DNA from: Sediminibacterium sp. | GTDB lineage: Bacteria > Bacteroidota > Bacteroidia > Chitinophagales > Chitinophagaceae | Assembly: GCA_030832695.1 (NCBI GenBank) | Contig: JAURIP010000071.1 | Location: forward strand, 1-7,425 | DNA: 7,425 bases | Direction of reading: 5' to 3' | Shown: piece by piece, positions 1 through 7,042 of the stretch | How positions within the stretch are numbered: position 1 is the first letter of the stretch | Layout of the letters: every line of letters begins with the position of its first letter | Translations under genes and position numbers: made by a program | Notes under the pieces: model-generated | Told to the model about the DNA's origin: nothing | Database searches by the model: none | What the model saw: the letters and a program-made list of their open reading frames with translations, nothing else

Positions 1-1
1 A

Positions 2-421
2 TCAAAGGCATTTGCTAAAATTTCATGCAGGTTAGTACCCAACCAATCTTCTGAAAAAATTACCAGTATGATATTAGCGCATTTTAAAAAAATAGCACCA
101 GCATTTGTTACCGTGAATGCTTTTGAACATCATGGAGGGGAACCCTATATTACACCCATTGATTCCCACGAATATCAAAGCGCGGCCAAAGCGATTGCTG
201 CTACTTTTGGAAAGGACCCCATTCCAGTGCGTGGTGGTGGTAGTATTCCTATTTGTGCATTGTTTGAAAAGGAATTAAATGTTAAGATTGTATTTATGGG
301 TTTTGGTTTAGACAGCGACAACTTGCATAGCCCAAATGAAAAATATGATATTGTCAATTTTTACAAAGGCATCGAAACCATTCCTTACTTTCATCAGTTT
401 TTTGCAGAAAAAAAATCCTAA
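2..421 (+). CDS. M20 family metallodipeptidase, C-terminal part (5' end outside window)
   Basis: The last 139 residues of a zinc-dependent M20 peptidase of the carnosinase/CNDP-like dipeptidase group, which cleaves dipeptides or short peptides, probably in the cytoplasm. The frame is open from base 2, so the ATG at 68 is an internal methionine: the 22 codons before it (SKAFAKISCRLVPNQ near the edge) continue the family's lid/dimerisation domain. Landmarks, numbered from the first visible codon, are HHGGEPY at about 43-49, RGGGSIPICALFEKEL at about 77-92, MGFGLDSD at about 99-106 and HSPNE at 109-113. HSPNE is the family's C-terminal metal-site segment, whose His is a zinc ligand. The N-terminal metal-binding half lies upstream and cannot be inspected. 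The stop is 3 nt before the next ATG, suggesting cotranscription with the S4 protein. Family assignment is firm; exact substrate is unknown. Confidence 0.9.
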   Translation, partial: SKAFAKISCRLVPNQSSEKITSMILAHFKKIAPAFVTVNAFEHHGGEPYITPIDSHEYQSAAKAIAATFGKDPIPVRGGGSIPICALFEKELNVKIVFMGFGLDSDNLHSPNEKYDIVNFYKGIETIPYFHQFFAEKKS

Positions 422-424
422 AAC

Positions 425-832
425 ATGCGGGGGCAAGAAACCACAAAAAAAACAGAAAAGCAAAAAGTTAGATTAGACAAATACTTGTGGTGTATTCGTA
501 TTTTTAAAACTCGAAGTCAGGCAACAGAAGCCATTGATAAAGGGCGTGTTAAAATTAAAGGAGAACCAGTTAAAGCGTCACGCGCTGTGGTAGTAGGCGA
601 TGAATATGAAGCCAGAACCGAGCATAAAAACTGGGTCATTAAAGTAACCCAATTACTTGAAACGCGCATGGCCTACTTGGAAGCGATTAAATATTACAAT
701 GACCTCACGCCCATTGAGGAATTGGAACGTGTTAATCAAGTGGCATCTAGCTTTCATACCGGCAAGCGATTGAGTAAAATAGGCCGCCCTACCAAAAAAG
801 ACCGACGTGATTTAGGCGATCTTTTAGGATAA
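425..832 (+). CDS. S4-domain RNA-binding protein, HslR (Hsp15)-like
   Basis: A 135-residue basic protein. After a short charged N-terminus rich in Lys, Thr and Glu (residues 1-14), an S4 RNA-binding domain spans about 15-62, opening with VRLDKYLWCIRIFKTRSQA and continuing through the typical GRVKIKGEPVKASRAVVVGDE pattern (start at about 40). The C-terminus ends in a basic tail with GRPTKKDRRDL at 120-130, as in HslR-type proteins. In E. coli, HslR binds free 50S subunits carrying a stalled nascent peptidyl-tRNA and helps recycle them; the same role here is inferred from domain and length only. The start is the only ATG before the S4 domain and lies 3 nt after the upstream peptidase stop, so the two are probably one transcript. 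No RBS-like purine block is evident. A generic rRNA- or tRNA-binding role is the alternative. Confidence 0.9.
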   Translation: MRGQETTKKTEKQKVRLDKYLWCIRIFKTRSQATEAIDKGRVKIKGEPVKASRAVVVGDEYEARTEHKNWVIKVTQLLETRMAYLEAIKYYNDLTPIEELERVNQVASSFHTGKRLSKIGRPTKKDRRDLGDLLG

Positions 833-863
833 TAAAGCTTTGAGAACGCACCATTAATAGAAA

Positions 864-881
864 AAAATAGGCGTCTATTTT
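864..881 (+). terminator. Possible weak intrinsic terminator between the S4 gene and trmD
   Basis: A perfect 7-bp inverted repeat, AAAATAG (864-870) and CTATTTT (875-881), encloses a GCGT loop and is followed by the T-rich stretch gtttctttt (882-890). Position, 32 nt after the S4 stop and just ahead of the trmD start region, fits a terminator. The stem is almost all A:T, so it would be weak, and short A/T palindromes occur by chance in sequence of this composition. Confidence 0.3.
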
Positions 882-889
882 GTTTCTTT

Positions 890-897
890 TATCTTTA
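890..897 (+). promoter_or_regulatory. Promoter-like -7 box (TATCTTTA) before trmD
   Basis: TATCTTTA matches seven of the eight positions of the Bacteroidota -7 consensus TAnnTTTG (the final base is A instead of G). It ends 4 nt before the trmD ATG, so transcription from it would give a leaderless or nearly leaderless mRNA. No TTG-type -33 element is visible at the usual 17-23 bp upstream, which keeps this tentative. The same octamer occurs before the EI24-like gene. Confidence 0.25.
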
Positions 898-901
898 CAT
901 T

Positions 902-1582
902 ATGACCATTGAAATTTTAACCGTTTTGCCAGAATTATTAACTAGCCCATTTGAGCATAGCATGATGAAGCGTGCACAGGAAAAAGGATTGCTTACTATT
1001 AAGTTACATACACTAAGAAAATGGGCAATCAATAAACATGGGCAGGTGGATGATTACCAATATGGCGGTGGCGCGGGTATGGTGATGATGTGCGAACCTT
1101 TGGCCAATGCTATTGACGAATTACAAGTAGAAGGTAAATTTGACGAAATCATTTTTATGACCCCCGATGGTAAAAAACTGGAGCAAAAAGATGCAAATAC
1201 GCTTTCACTTAAAAATAGAATATTGATTATCTGCGGTCATTATAAAGGGATTGACCAACGCATTCGTGATTTGTATGTGACCCGAGAAATTTCCATTGGT
1301 GATTATGTATTAAGTGGTGGTGAGTTAGCCGCTGCCGTTTTGGTAGATGCAATAGGTCGTATTATACCTGGGGTATTAAATGATGAAACCTCCGCATTGA
1401 CTGATTCTTTTCAAGATAATTTATTGGCGCCTCCTGTATTTTCAAGACCCCTAGATTTTAGAGGTTTACAAGTACCTCCAATTTTATTATCGGGTGATCC
1501 TAAAAAAATTGATGCTTGGAGACAGGAACAAGCACTTGAACGAACCCAACAACGCCGTCCCGATATTTTAGACCCTTCCTAA
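902..1582 (+). CDS. trmD: tRNA (guanine-37-N1)-methyltransferase TrmD
   Basis: A SPOUT-class methyltransferase that uses SAM to make m1G at position 37 of tRNAs reading CNN and some other codons, protecting against +1 frameshifting. At 226 residues it is within the usual bacterial TrmD range and appears complete. Visible landmarks are DDYQYGGGAGMVM (50-62), the knot segments CGHYKGIDQRIRD (111-123) and SIGDYVLSGGELAAAV (131-146), and ALTDSFQDNLLAPP (165-178), where Asp168 aligns with the catalytic Asp169 of the E. coli and Haemophilus enzymes. A C-terminal RRPDIL (218-223) closes the tRNA-binding domain. The start is supported because MTIEILTVLPELL is the conserved first strand of the family. 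It acts as a homodimer in the cytoplasm. The usual neighbours rpsP, rimM and rplS are absent here; gaps of 69 and 85 nt on either side suggest its own transcription unit. Confidence 0.97.
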   Translation: MTIEILTVLPELLTSPFEHSMMKRAQEKGLLTIKLHTLRKWAINKHGQVDDYQYGGGAGMVMMCEPLANAIDELQVEGKFDEIIFMTPDGKKLEQKDANTLSLKNRILIICGHYKGIDQRIRDLYVTREISIGDYVLSGGELAAAVLVDAIGRIIPGVLNDETSALTDSFQDNLLAPPVFSRPLDFRGLQVPPILLSGDPKKIDAWRQEQALERTQQRRPDILDPS

Positions 1583-1604
1583 CCACTTATAACGGATTAG
1601 TGCC

Positions 1605-1637
1605 TTTATACCTAATTCCAACTATTTTATACTAATT
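1605..1637 (+). repeat. Short direct repeat in the trmD-DUF5916 gap
   Basis: TTTATACCTAATT (1605-1617) recurs as TTTATACTAATT (1626-1637), the two copies starting 21 bp apart, about two helical turns, and 30 nt before the DUF5916 ATG. The pair could be a binding site for a dimeric regulator or just A/T-rich coincidence. No good TAnnTTTG box is visible in the 85-nt gap, so the promoter of the downstream gene is not located. Confidence 0.25.
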
Positions 1638-1667
1638 AAACACCATATTTACACCCTATATATAAAC

Positions 1668-3887
1668 ATGGGCAAACATCTTTTTTTTATACTCTTTGTT
1701 TTACTCAACTTGAATATTACAGTCGCCCAAAAAGTGACTGAGTACCAGCTGCAATTTCAAACAAGTATAAAGGCAAGTCAAGTACCCATAAAGATTGACG
1801 GTATTCTTGACGAAGCCGTATGGTCAAATACACAAGTAGCCAATAATTTTAAGAAAAAATACCCCAATGATATCGGTGAAGCTAAAAGTCAAACAGAAGT
1901 ACGCTATACCTATGATGACAAAAACTTATATTTTGCATTTAAAGTTTATGATAGCGGCGCATTTATTACGCAAAGCTTAAAAAGAGACATCGGGCATGAT
2001 GGAAATGATGGTATTGGAATTATATTAGACCCATTAAATTTGAAATCAAATGGTTTCTATTTTGTAGTAAGCGCTTTAAATGTTCAATCCGAAGATCAAC
2101 TAACTGGCGATATGGGAGAAAAACCCGCTTGGAGCTGGGATACAAAATGGTTTTCAGCTACTAAAAATTATGGTAGTTATTGGATTGCCGAAATCATGAT
2201 TCCTTTTAAATCTATTCGTTACAATCCCCAACAAAAAAAATGGGGTATTAACTTTTTACGAGTAGATGCAAAAAATAACGAATACTCTGCATGGACAAAA
2301 GTACCCGTGAATTTTCGATCCTATGATATTGGATATACAGGTATTTTAAATTGGGAGGGTGAAATCCCAACCACAAACAGTAACATTAATTTGCAACCCT
2401 ATGCCACTGGGCAAGGGAATCATGATGTTGAAAATTCAAACCCCCTAAGAGCAAGTGCAAATGGAGGTTTTGACGCTAAAGTAGCAGTAAATTCATCCCT
2501 TAATTTAGACCTCACCATCAATCCCGATTTTTCGCAAGTGGAAGTGGACAAACAAGTAACTAACTTAACTAGGTTCAATATTTTTTTACCGGAGAGGCGT
2601 AATTTTTTCATGGAAAATTCGGATTTACTTTCCGACATTGGCATCCCCCCACTGCGTCCATTTTATTCGAGAAGTATTGGACTAGATAAGGACGGTAATA
2701 AAATTCCCATATTATTCGGTGCAAGGCTTTCAGGAAATTTAGCACCAGGAACAAGAATCGGTGCTATGAATATGCAAACAGGTAGGCAAGGAAATTATTC
2801 TCCAGAAAATTTTTCTGCTTTTACACTACAAAAAAGTATTTTAAAAAGATCCTTCATTAAAGGTTATTTTTTAAACAGGGAGAATTATATTTCATCTGCA
2901 GAACAAAAATTAAACCCATTAGATCGTTATGGACGAAACGGTGGATTGTCATTCTCTTATTCCAACCCATCTGGAAGTTTTACATCATGGAGTGCCTACC
3001 ATAATTCTATAAAACCTGGTATTACCAACCTAAATGCTTATTACAATGTAGGTGCTAGCTATGACACACGTAATATTAGTATAGTTATGGATATTAGTAA
3101 TGTAGATAAAAACTATTATACCGACATGGGATATGTTCAACGTATCAATAATTATGACGCTATTAATGATACTACTATTCGTGTAGGATTTAAACACCTT
3201 TTTTCAGAATTTAGTTACAAAATTTTACCTTCCTTAGGTAAAATTGGAAAAATTGAACTTCAATTACAAAATTATGGCGTCGTTAATCCAGACAATAGCT
3301 TAAACGAAAATAACTTAAGTCTCGGCTTTGAAATTGATTTTAAAAACGCATCTTTTTTTAAAATGAAATTAACAAATGATGAAATTCGTTTGTTATACCC
3401 TATCTCATTCACTAACGAAACTCCCTTACCAGCTACCCAGTATAATTTTTCAGCTTTCAATTTTTCCTATATGTCAGATATGCGTAAACTATTCAAATGG
3501 TTTACGGAATTGTCATTTGGACAATTTTATAATGGAACTGTACAAACCTATAGTGCAGGAATAACTGTGCAAAAACGCCCTAAGTTAAATGTAAGTATAC
3601 GTGGCGAATTTAATAAAATTGAATTGCCAAAACCCTATGGAAGCAATAACTTGTTTTTAATTTCTCCTCGTATTGAATACAATTTTAGCACAAAATTATT
3701 TTGGACCACTTTCATACAATACAATACCCAAAGGAATAATTTTAACATCAATAGTCGTTTACAATACAGGTATAAGCCGATGAGCGATTTTTACTTAGTG
3801 TATACAGACAATTACTACACAGACCCTTTATTTAAAAATAAAAATAGGGCACTTATCTTTAAATTCAGTTATTGGCTTAATTTGTGA
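1668..3887 (+). CDS. Exported CBM9-like / DUF5916 outer-membrane barrel protein
   Basis: A 739-residue protein with a Sec signal peptide: Lys at 3, a hydrophobic stretch at about 5-20, and likely cleavage after TVA (about residue 20). A carbohydrate-binding-family-9-like beta-sandwich follows at about 38-230, with the hallmark IKIDGILDEAVWSNT at 41-55, then EVRYTYDDKNLYFAFKVYD at 77-95. The remainder (about 236-739) is the DUF5916 region, with its signature DLTINPDFSQVEVDKQ at 281-296 and NIFLPERRNFFMEN at 304-317. After that come many alternating-polarity strands and an FSYWLNL terminus, as expected of a beta-barrel in the outer membrane. Family members are common in Bacteroidota and their transported or bound ligand is unknown; a polysaccharide-binding role is suggested by the CBM9-like fold but not shown. 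The ade ATG lies 15 nt downstream, so cotranscription is likely. An eight-T run lies in codons 5-7. Confidence 0.9.
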   Translation: MGKHLFFILFVLLNLNITVAQKVTEYQLQFQTSIKASQVPIKIDGILDEAVWSNTQVANNFKKKYPNDIGEAKSQTEVRYTYDDKNLYFAFKVYDSGAFITQSLKRDIGHDGNDGIGIILDPLNLKSNGFYFVVSALNVQSEDQLTGDMGEKPAWSWDTKWFSATKNYGSYWIAEIMIPFKSIRYNPQQKKWGINFLRVDAKNNEYSAWTKVPVNFRSYDIGYTGILNWEGEIPTTNSNINLQPYATGQGNHDVENSNPLRASANGGFDAKVAVNSSLNLDLTINPDFSQVEVDKQVTNLTRFNIFLPERRNFFMENSDLLSDIGIPPLRPFYSRSIGLDKDGNKIPILFGARLSGNLAPGTRIGAMNMQTGRQGNYSPENFSAFTLQKSILKRSFIKGYFLNRENYISSAEQKLNPLDRYGRNGGLSFSYSNPSGSFTSWSAYHNSIKPGITNLNAYYNVGASYDTRNISIVMDISNVDKNYYTDMGYVQRINNYDAINDTTIRVGFKHLFSEFSYKILPSLGKIGKIELQLQNYGVVNPDNSLNENNLSLGFEIDFKNASFFKMKLTNDEIRLLYPISFTNETPLPATQYNFSAFNFSYMSDMRKLFKWFTELSFGQFYNGTVQTYSAGITVQKRPKLNVSIRGEFNKIELPKPYGSNNLFLISPRIEYNFSTKLFWTTFIQYNTQRNNFNINSRLQYRYKPMSDFYLVYTDNYYTDPLFKNKNRALIFKFSYWLNL

Positions 3888-3902
3888 TAATTAATTATAC
3901 TT

Positions 3903-5537
3903 ATGGATAATTCATTTTCCGTTTCTGGTCAATATGTTGACATTGTAGGCAAGCAAACTTATCCTGCAACTATTCAGGTGGAAAATGGCACCATTGTTTC
4001 AATCAGCCCTTGCGAAAATGCCCCCTTACAATATTTACTGCCGGGATTTATTGACAGCCACGTGCACATTGAAAGCAGTATGCTTATCCCAAGCTCCTTT
4101 GCTAGGTTGGCTGTTTTACATGGTACCATTGGCACCATCAGTGACCCACATGAAATTGCCAATGTTTGCGGGGTGGATGGCGTTCATTATATGATTGACA
4201 ATGGAAAAAAAGTTCCTTTTCATTTTTTCTTTGGCGCACCAAGCTGTGTTCCTGCAACCTCATTTGAAACAGCAGGTGCGATTATTGATAGCGATCAAAT
4301 AACTGAATTATTAGCTTCAGATGATATTTATTATTTGAGTGAGATGATGAACTTTCCCGGTGTTTTGTATCAAGATGATGAAGTGATGAAAAAAATTAGT
4401 GCTGCGCATCAAGCTGGGAAGCCTGTAGATGGACATGCGCCTGGGTTAAGAGGCGAAGAAGCAAAAAAATATATCGCAGCGGGTATCAGTACCGATCACG
4501 AATGCTTTACGATAGATGAGGCCCTAGATAAATTAGGGTTCGGTATGAAAATATTAATTAGAGAAGGAAGTGCAGCAAAAAATTTCGAGGCATTGTATCC
4601 ACTATTGGATTCCCATACCAATAATATAATGCTATGTAGTGATGATAAGCACCCTGATAGTTTACTTGAAGGACATATCAATCAACTTTGTGCAAGGGCT
4701 ATTGCCAATGGGATCGATAAGTTTAAGGTACTACAAGCTGCCTGTATTAATCCAGTGGAACATTATAAATTACCCACCGGTAAAATGCAAGTAGGTGATC
4801 CTGCTAACTTTATTATGGTGAATGATTTAATTTCCTTTGAAGTAGTCAGCACTTTTATTAATGGTTTGATGGTCGCTGAAAAAGGGAAATCATATATTGC
4901 AGCTATACCAGAAACCAGCATCAACCAATTCGATGCCCCGTTTATTTCAGCAGCACAATTGAAAATTGAAACCAAGGATTATCCAAATCAAAATGGACTC
5001 ATTCCAGTAATTGAAGCTATTGACGGACAACTTATCACTAACTATATTTGGATGCCCTCTACTGAAAAAGAAAATTGTTTGATCTCAAACACCACAAACG
5101 ATGTTTTAAAAATAGTCGTTTACAACCGATACAAAATTGCAGCCCCTAGTATTGCATTTATAAAAAATTTCGGATTTACCCACGGCGCGATTGCATCTAC
5201 TGTAGCGCACGATAGTCATAATATTATTGCTGTTGGCGTTGACGATGAAAGTATAATGACCGCAATTAATAGTGTCATTCAAGAAAAAGGAGGGGTAAGC
5301 TGTGTCAATAAAACCGAGACAAAAATTCTAGCACTCCCTGTTGCAGGCTTAATGAGCACCGCTGACCCATATGAAGTAGCTGAGCAATACACCATCATTG
5401 ATGCGATGTCAAAGGGTTTAGGCAGTAAATTAGCTTCTCCATTCATGACCCTTAGCTTTATGGCATTATTGGTCATTCCTCATCTTAAATTAAGTGATAA
5501 AGGCTTATTTGATGGAGATCAGTTTAAATTATTTTAA
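3903..5537 (+). CDS. ade: Adenine deaminase (adenine to hypoxanthine + ammonia)
   Basis: A 544-residue amidohydrolase-superfamily enzyme of purine salvage, cytoplasmic, near the usual family length and complete. A small N-terminal beta segment leads into [16 protein letters not shown] (45-60), with metal ligands His53 and His55. Other visible metal or active-site residues are Glu147 in LSEMMN, His178 in DGHAPG, His199 in STDHECF and Asp247-Asp248 in [21 protein letters not shown] (275-288) and [12 protein letters not shown] (298-309) end the barrel. The adenine-deaminase-specific C-terminal domain is recognised by [20 protein letters not shown] (425-444), which distinguishes it from dihydroorotase- or imidazolonepropionase-like relatives. 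It starts 15 nt after the DUF5916 stop with no promoter visible in the gap, so it is probably translated from the same mRNA. The downstream gene also handles nucleobases. The activity of this particular protein is inferred from family motifs. Confidence 0.95.
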   Translation: MDNSFSVSGQYVDIVGKQTYPATIQVENGTIVSISPCENAPLQYLLPGFIDSHVHIESSMLIPSSFARLAVLHGTIGTISDPHEIANVCGVDGVHYMIDNGKKVPFHFFFGAPSCVPATSFETAGAIIDSDQITELLASDDIYYLSEMMNFPGVLYQDDEVMKKISAAHQAGKPVDGHAPGLRGEEAKKYIAAGISTDHECFTIDEALDKLGFGMKILIREGSAAKNFEALYPLLDSHTNNIMLCSDDKHPDSLLEGHINQLCARAIANGIDKFKVLQAACINPVEHYKLPTGKMQVGDPANFIMVNDLISFEVVSTFINGLMVAEKGKSYIAAIPETSINQFDAPFISAAQLKIETKDYPNQNGLIPVIEAIDGQLITNYIWMPSTEKENCLISNTTNDVLKIVVYNRYKIAAPSIAFIKNFGFTHGAIASTVAHDSHNIIAVGVDDESIMTAINSVIQEKGGVSCVNKTETKILALPVAGLMSTADPYEVAEQYTIIDAMSKGLGSKLASPFMTLSFMALLVIPHLKLSDKGLFDGDQFKLF

Positions 5538-5563
5538 AATTGTCCTTAAGAACCATAGATTTG
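5532..5563 (+). promoter_or_regulatory. Candidate Bacteroidota-type promoter for upp
   Basis: TAGATTTG at 5556-5563 is a perfect match to the Bacteroidota -7 consensus TAnnTTTG. A TTTT at 5532-5535, 20 bp upstream, could serve as a degenerate -33 (TTTG/TTG) element, overlapping the end of ade; a true TTG at 5540-5542 is only 13 bp away, which is too close. Predicted initiation falls near 5570, giving a leader of roughly 10 nt before the ATG at 5580. This is the strongest promoter match among the gaps of the window. Confidence 0.42.
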
Positions 5564-5579
5564 AAAAAAATTACTAGCC

Positions 5580-6233
5580 ATGGTATATCATTTAAGTGAA
5601 AAACATAGTTTATTAAGTAATTGGATTGCTGAGTTAAGGGATGTGCAAATTCAAAAAGATCGGATGCGCTTTAGACGAAATATTGAACGCATTGGTGAAG
5701 TAATTGCCTATGAGATGAGCAAACACATGGCGCATAAGGTGGTGAATACCACAACGCCATTAGGGATACACGCCTCAAAAGTTTTAATGGAACAGCCTGT
5801 GATAGCCACTGTATTAAGAGCAGGATTACCCATGCATCAAGGCATGTTAAACTATTTCGATCAAGCAGATAATGCATTTATCTCGGCCTATCGAAAACAT
5901 CATCCAGATGGTAGTTTTGAAATAAGTGTTGAATACTTGAGTTGCCCTGATTTAAATAATCGAATTCTAATTGTAGCCGACCCCATGTTAGCCACCGGCG
6001 CTTCCTTGGTTGAAACCATACAAGCTATTACAAAAACACAAAAACCAAAGGAAATTCATATTGCTGTAGCTATTGCAAGCAAAAAGGGAATTGAAACTGT
6101 ACAAGCAGCACTTGGCATGGACACCTCAATTTGGTGTGGTGATATTGACGATGTTTTAAATGATAAAAGCTATATCGTACCAGGATTAGGTGACGCAGGC
6201 GATCTAGCTTATGGAACCAAAATGCAATCATAG
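5580..6233 (+). CDS. upp: Uracil phosphoribosyltransferase (uracil + PRPP to UMP)
   Basis: A 217-residue type I phosphoribosyltransferase of pyrimidine salvage, cytoplasmic and full length for the family. TVLRAGLPMHQGML (77-90) is the conserved core strand and turn. ADPMLATGASLVETI (133-147) is the PRPP-binding loop with the UPRT-specific DPMLATG form. YIVPGLGDAGDLAYGTK (198-214) is the C-terminal uracil-recognition segment that sets UPRT apart from hypoxanthine and adenine PRTases. The N-terminal helix, WIAELRDVQIQKDRMRFRRN (15-34), lacks the common LRDKxTxxxxFR wording and looks like a Bacteroidota subfamily variant; PyrR is unlikely because of the GDAGD ending. It lies 42 nt after ade and probably has its own promoter, though readthrough is possible. 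The two genes together would return adenine-derived hypoxanthine and uracil to the nucleotide pool by separate branches. Confidence 0.92.
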   Translation: MVYHLSEKHSLLSNWIAELRDVQIQKDRMRFRRNIERIGEVIAYEMSKHMAHKVVNTTTPLGIHASKVLMEQPVIATVLRAGLPMHQGMLNYFDQADNAFISAYRKHHPDGSFEISVEYLSCPDLNNRILIVADPMLATGASLVETIQAITKTQKPKEIHIAVAIASKKGIETVQAALGMDTSIWCGDIDDVLNDKSYIVPGLGDAGDLAYGTKMQS

Positions 6234-6256
6234 CATCATTCTAAAGTAGTAGTTCG

Positions 6257-6264
6257 TATCTTTA
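6257..6264 (+). promoter_or_regulatory. Promoter-like -7 box (TATCTTTA) before the EI24-like gene
   Basis: The same octamer seen before trmD, matching seven of eight bases of TAnnTTTG. It ends 16 nt before the TTG start codon, which would give a very short leader. No TTG-type -33 element is visible at the right distance, so the call rests on the -7 resemblance and the intergenic position alone. Confidence 0.2.
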
Positions 6265-6280
6265 TTGCAAATTAAGCTAC

Positions 6281-7042
6281 TTGCTCAAAGAACTCATTTT
6301 ATCGGTTCGTGCCTATTTTTTAGCACATCAATTCATTCTGCAACATAAATTGTGGAAATGGATGATATTGCCGGGCATACTGTACACAGTCATGTTTATC
6401 ATTGGCATGACCTACTTTGGTGATACCTCAAGTACTTTTATTGAATGGATTATTTTAAGAACTGGATTAAAAACTTGGTTAGATAGCATTAGTAGTGATT
6501 GGCTAGGATTTTTTATAACCATGGGAAGTTTCTGGCTTTGGTTTACTTTATTACTTTTTTACTTTGCCTTATTTAAATATCTTTTTTTAATGTTGTTTTC
6601 GCCCATGTTGTCCTATTTGCATTTAAGAATAGACGCGGCACAAAAAGAAATTCCTTTTGTTTTAGATAAAACCGTTTATAAAAAATTAATTACACGCGCA
6701 GTGATACTTAATCTTACCAATTTATTGTGGCAAACCGTATATCTAATACCCATTGTAATTGTATGTTCCGTTCCATTGGTTGGTTGGTTTACCCCCATCT
6801 TTACCATTTTGATGGAGTGTTATTTTTTAGGTTATAGCATGCTTGACTATGGATTAGCCACGGAGAAAAAAAATAAAATTGCTTCAGCCGACTATGTATC
6901 TAATCACAAGGGGCTTCCTATAGGTAATGGCATATTATTTTACATGCTTCACTTAGTCCCTATTATTGGTTGGATGGTCGCACCCTTTTATGCTTTAATA
7001 GCAGCACACCTGAATACACAACAAGTAAAAGACAATCAATAA
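6281..7042 (+). CDS. EI24/CysZ-like multi-pass inner-membrane protein (TTG start)
   Basis: A 253-residue hydrophobic protein resembling the EI24 domain family (relatives of CysZ, the sulfate uptake protein of proteobacteria). An N-terminal amphipathic stretch LKELILSVRAYFLAHQF precedes membrane segments at about 28-46, 75-110 (long, possibly a hairpin), 143-190 (probably two) and 215-243. A family-like GLPIGNGILFYMLHLVPIIG (211-230) and a following APFYALIAAH mark the last segment. The start is TTG at 6281: no ATG lies between the in-frame stop at 6242-6244 and Met28, and starting at Met28 (6362) would delete the conserved LAHQFILQHKLWKW region. Whether it transports sulfate is not shown; no cys gene is nearby. 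Its TAA shares its last A with the ATG of the next gene, implying translational coupling to an RNA-modification-type methylase. Confidence 0.8.
   Translation: MLKELILSVRAYFLAHQFILQHKLWKWMILPGILYTVMFIIGMTYFGDTSSTFIEWIILRTGLKTWLDSISSDWLGFFITMGSFWLWFTLLLFYFALFKYLFLMLFSPMLSYLHLRIDAAQKEIPFVLDKTVYKKLITRAVILNLTNLLWQTVYLIPIVIVCSVPLVGWFTPIFTILMECYFLGYSMLDYGLATEKKNKIASADYVSNHKGLPIGNGILFYMLHLVPIIGWMVAPFYALIAAHLNTQQVKDNQ

Noticed and set aside
68..421. Reading the M20 fragment as a complete 117-residue gene starting at the ATG at 68
   Set aside because: The frame is open to the window edge and the 22 upstream codons match the M20 dipeptidase family, so the protein continues upstream.
2226..2245. CCCCA - A-rich 10-nt loop - TGGGG inverted repeat within the DUF5916 gene
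   Set aside because: The stem is only 5 bp, lies in mid-gene, and both arms code for residues that fit the CBM9-like domain (NPQQKKWG). The frame continues normally, so it is neither a terminator nor a frameshift site.
2420..2644. Antisense open frame of 74 codons opposite the DUF5916 gene
   Set aside because: It lies wholly inside a gene with strong family motifs on the other strand, and its product resembles no family I recognise.
3376..3564. Same-strand open frame of 62 codons inside the DUF5916 gene
   Set aside because: Out of frame with a continuous barrel coding sequence, and no recognisable motif; no sign of a programmed frameshift.
4496..5476. Several antisense open frames of 61-70 codons opposite ade
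   Set aside because: They are fully covered by the well-supported adenine deaminase frame and have no recognisable domains; chance reading frames are the simplest explanation.
5538..5579. Riboswitch or PyrR-type attenuator ahead of upp
   Set aside because: The gap is only 42 nt, with no stem pairs long enough for an attenuator or purine aptamer.
6244..6282. AAGTAG / CTACTT inverted repeat reaching into the TTG start codon
   Set aside because: Six base pairs with a 27-nt loop is too weak and too likely by chance to propose control of translation.
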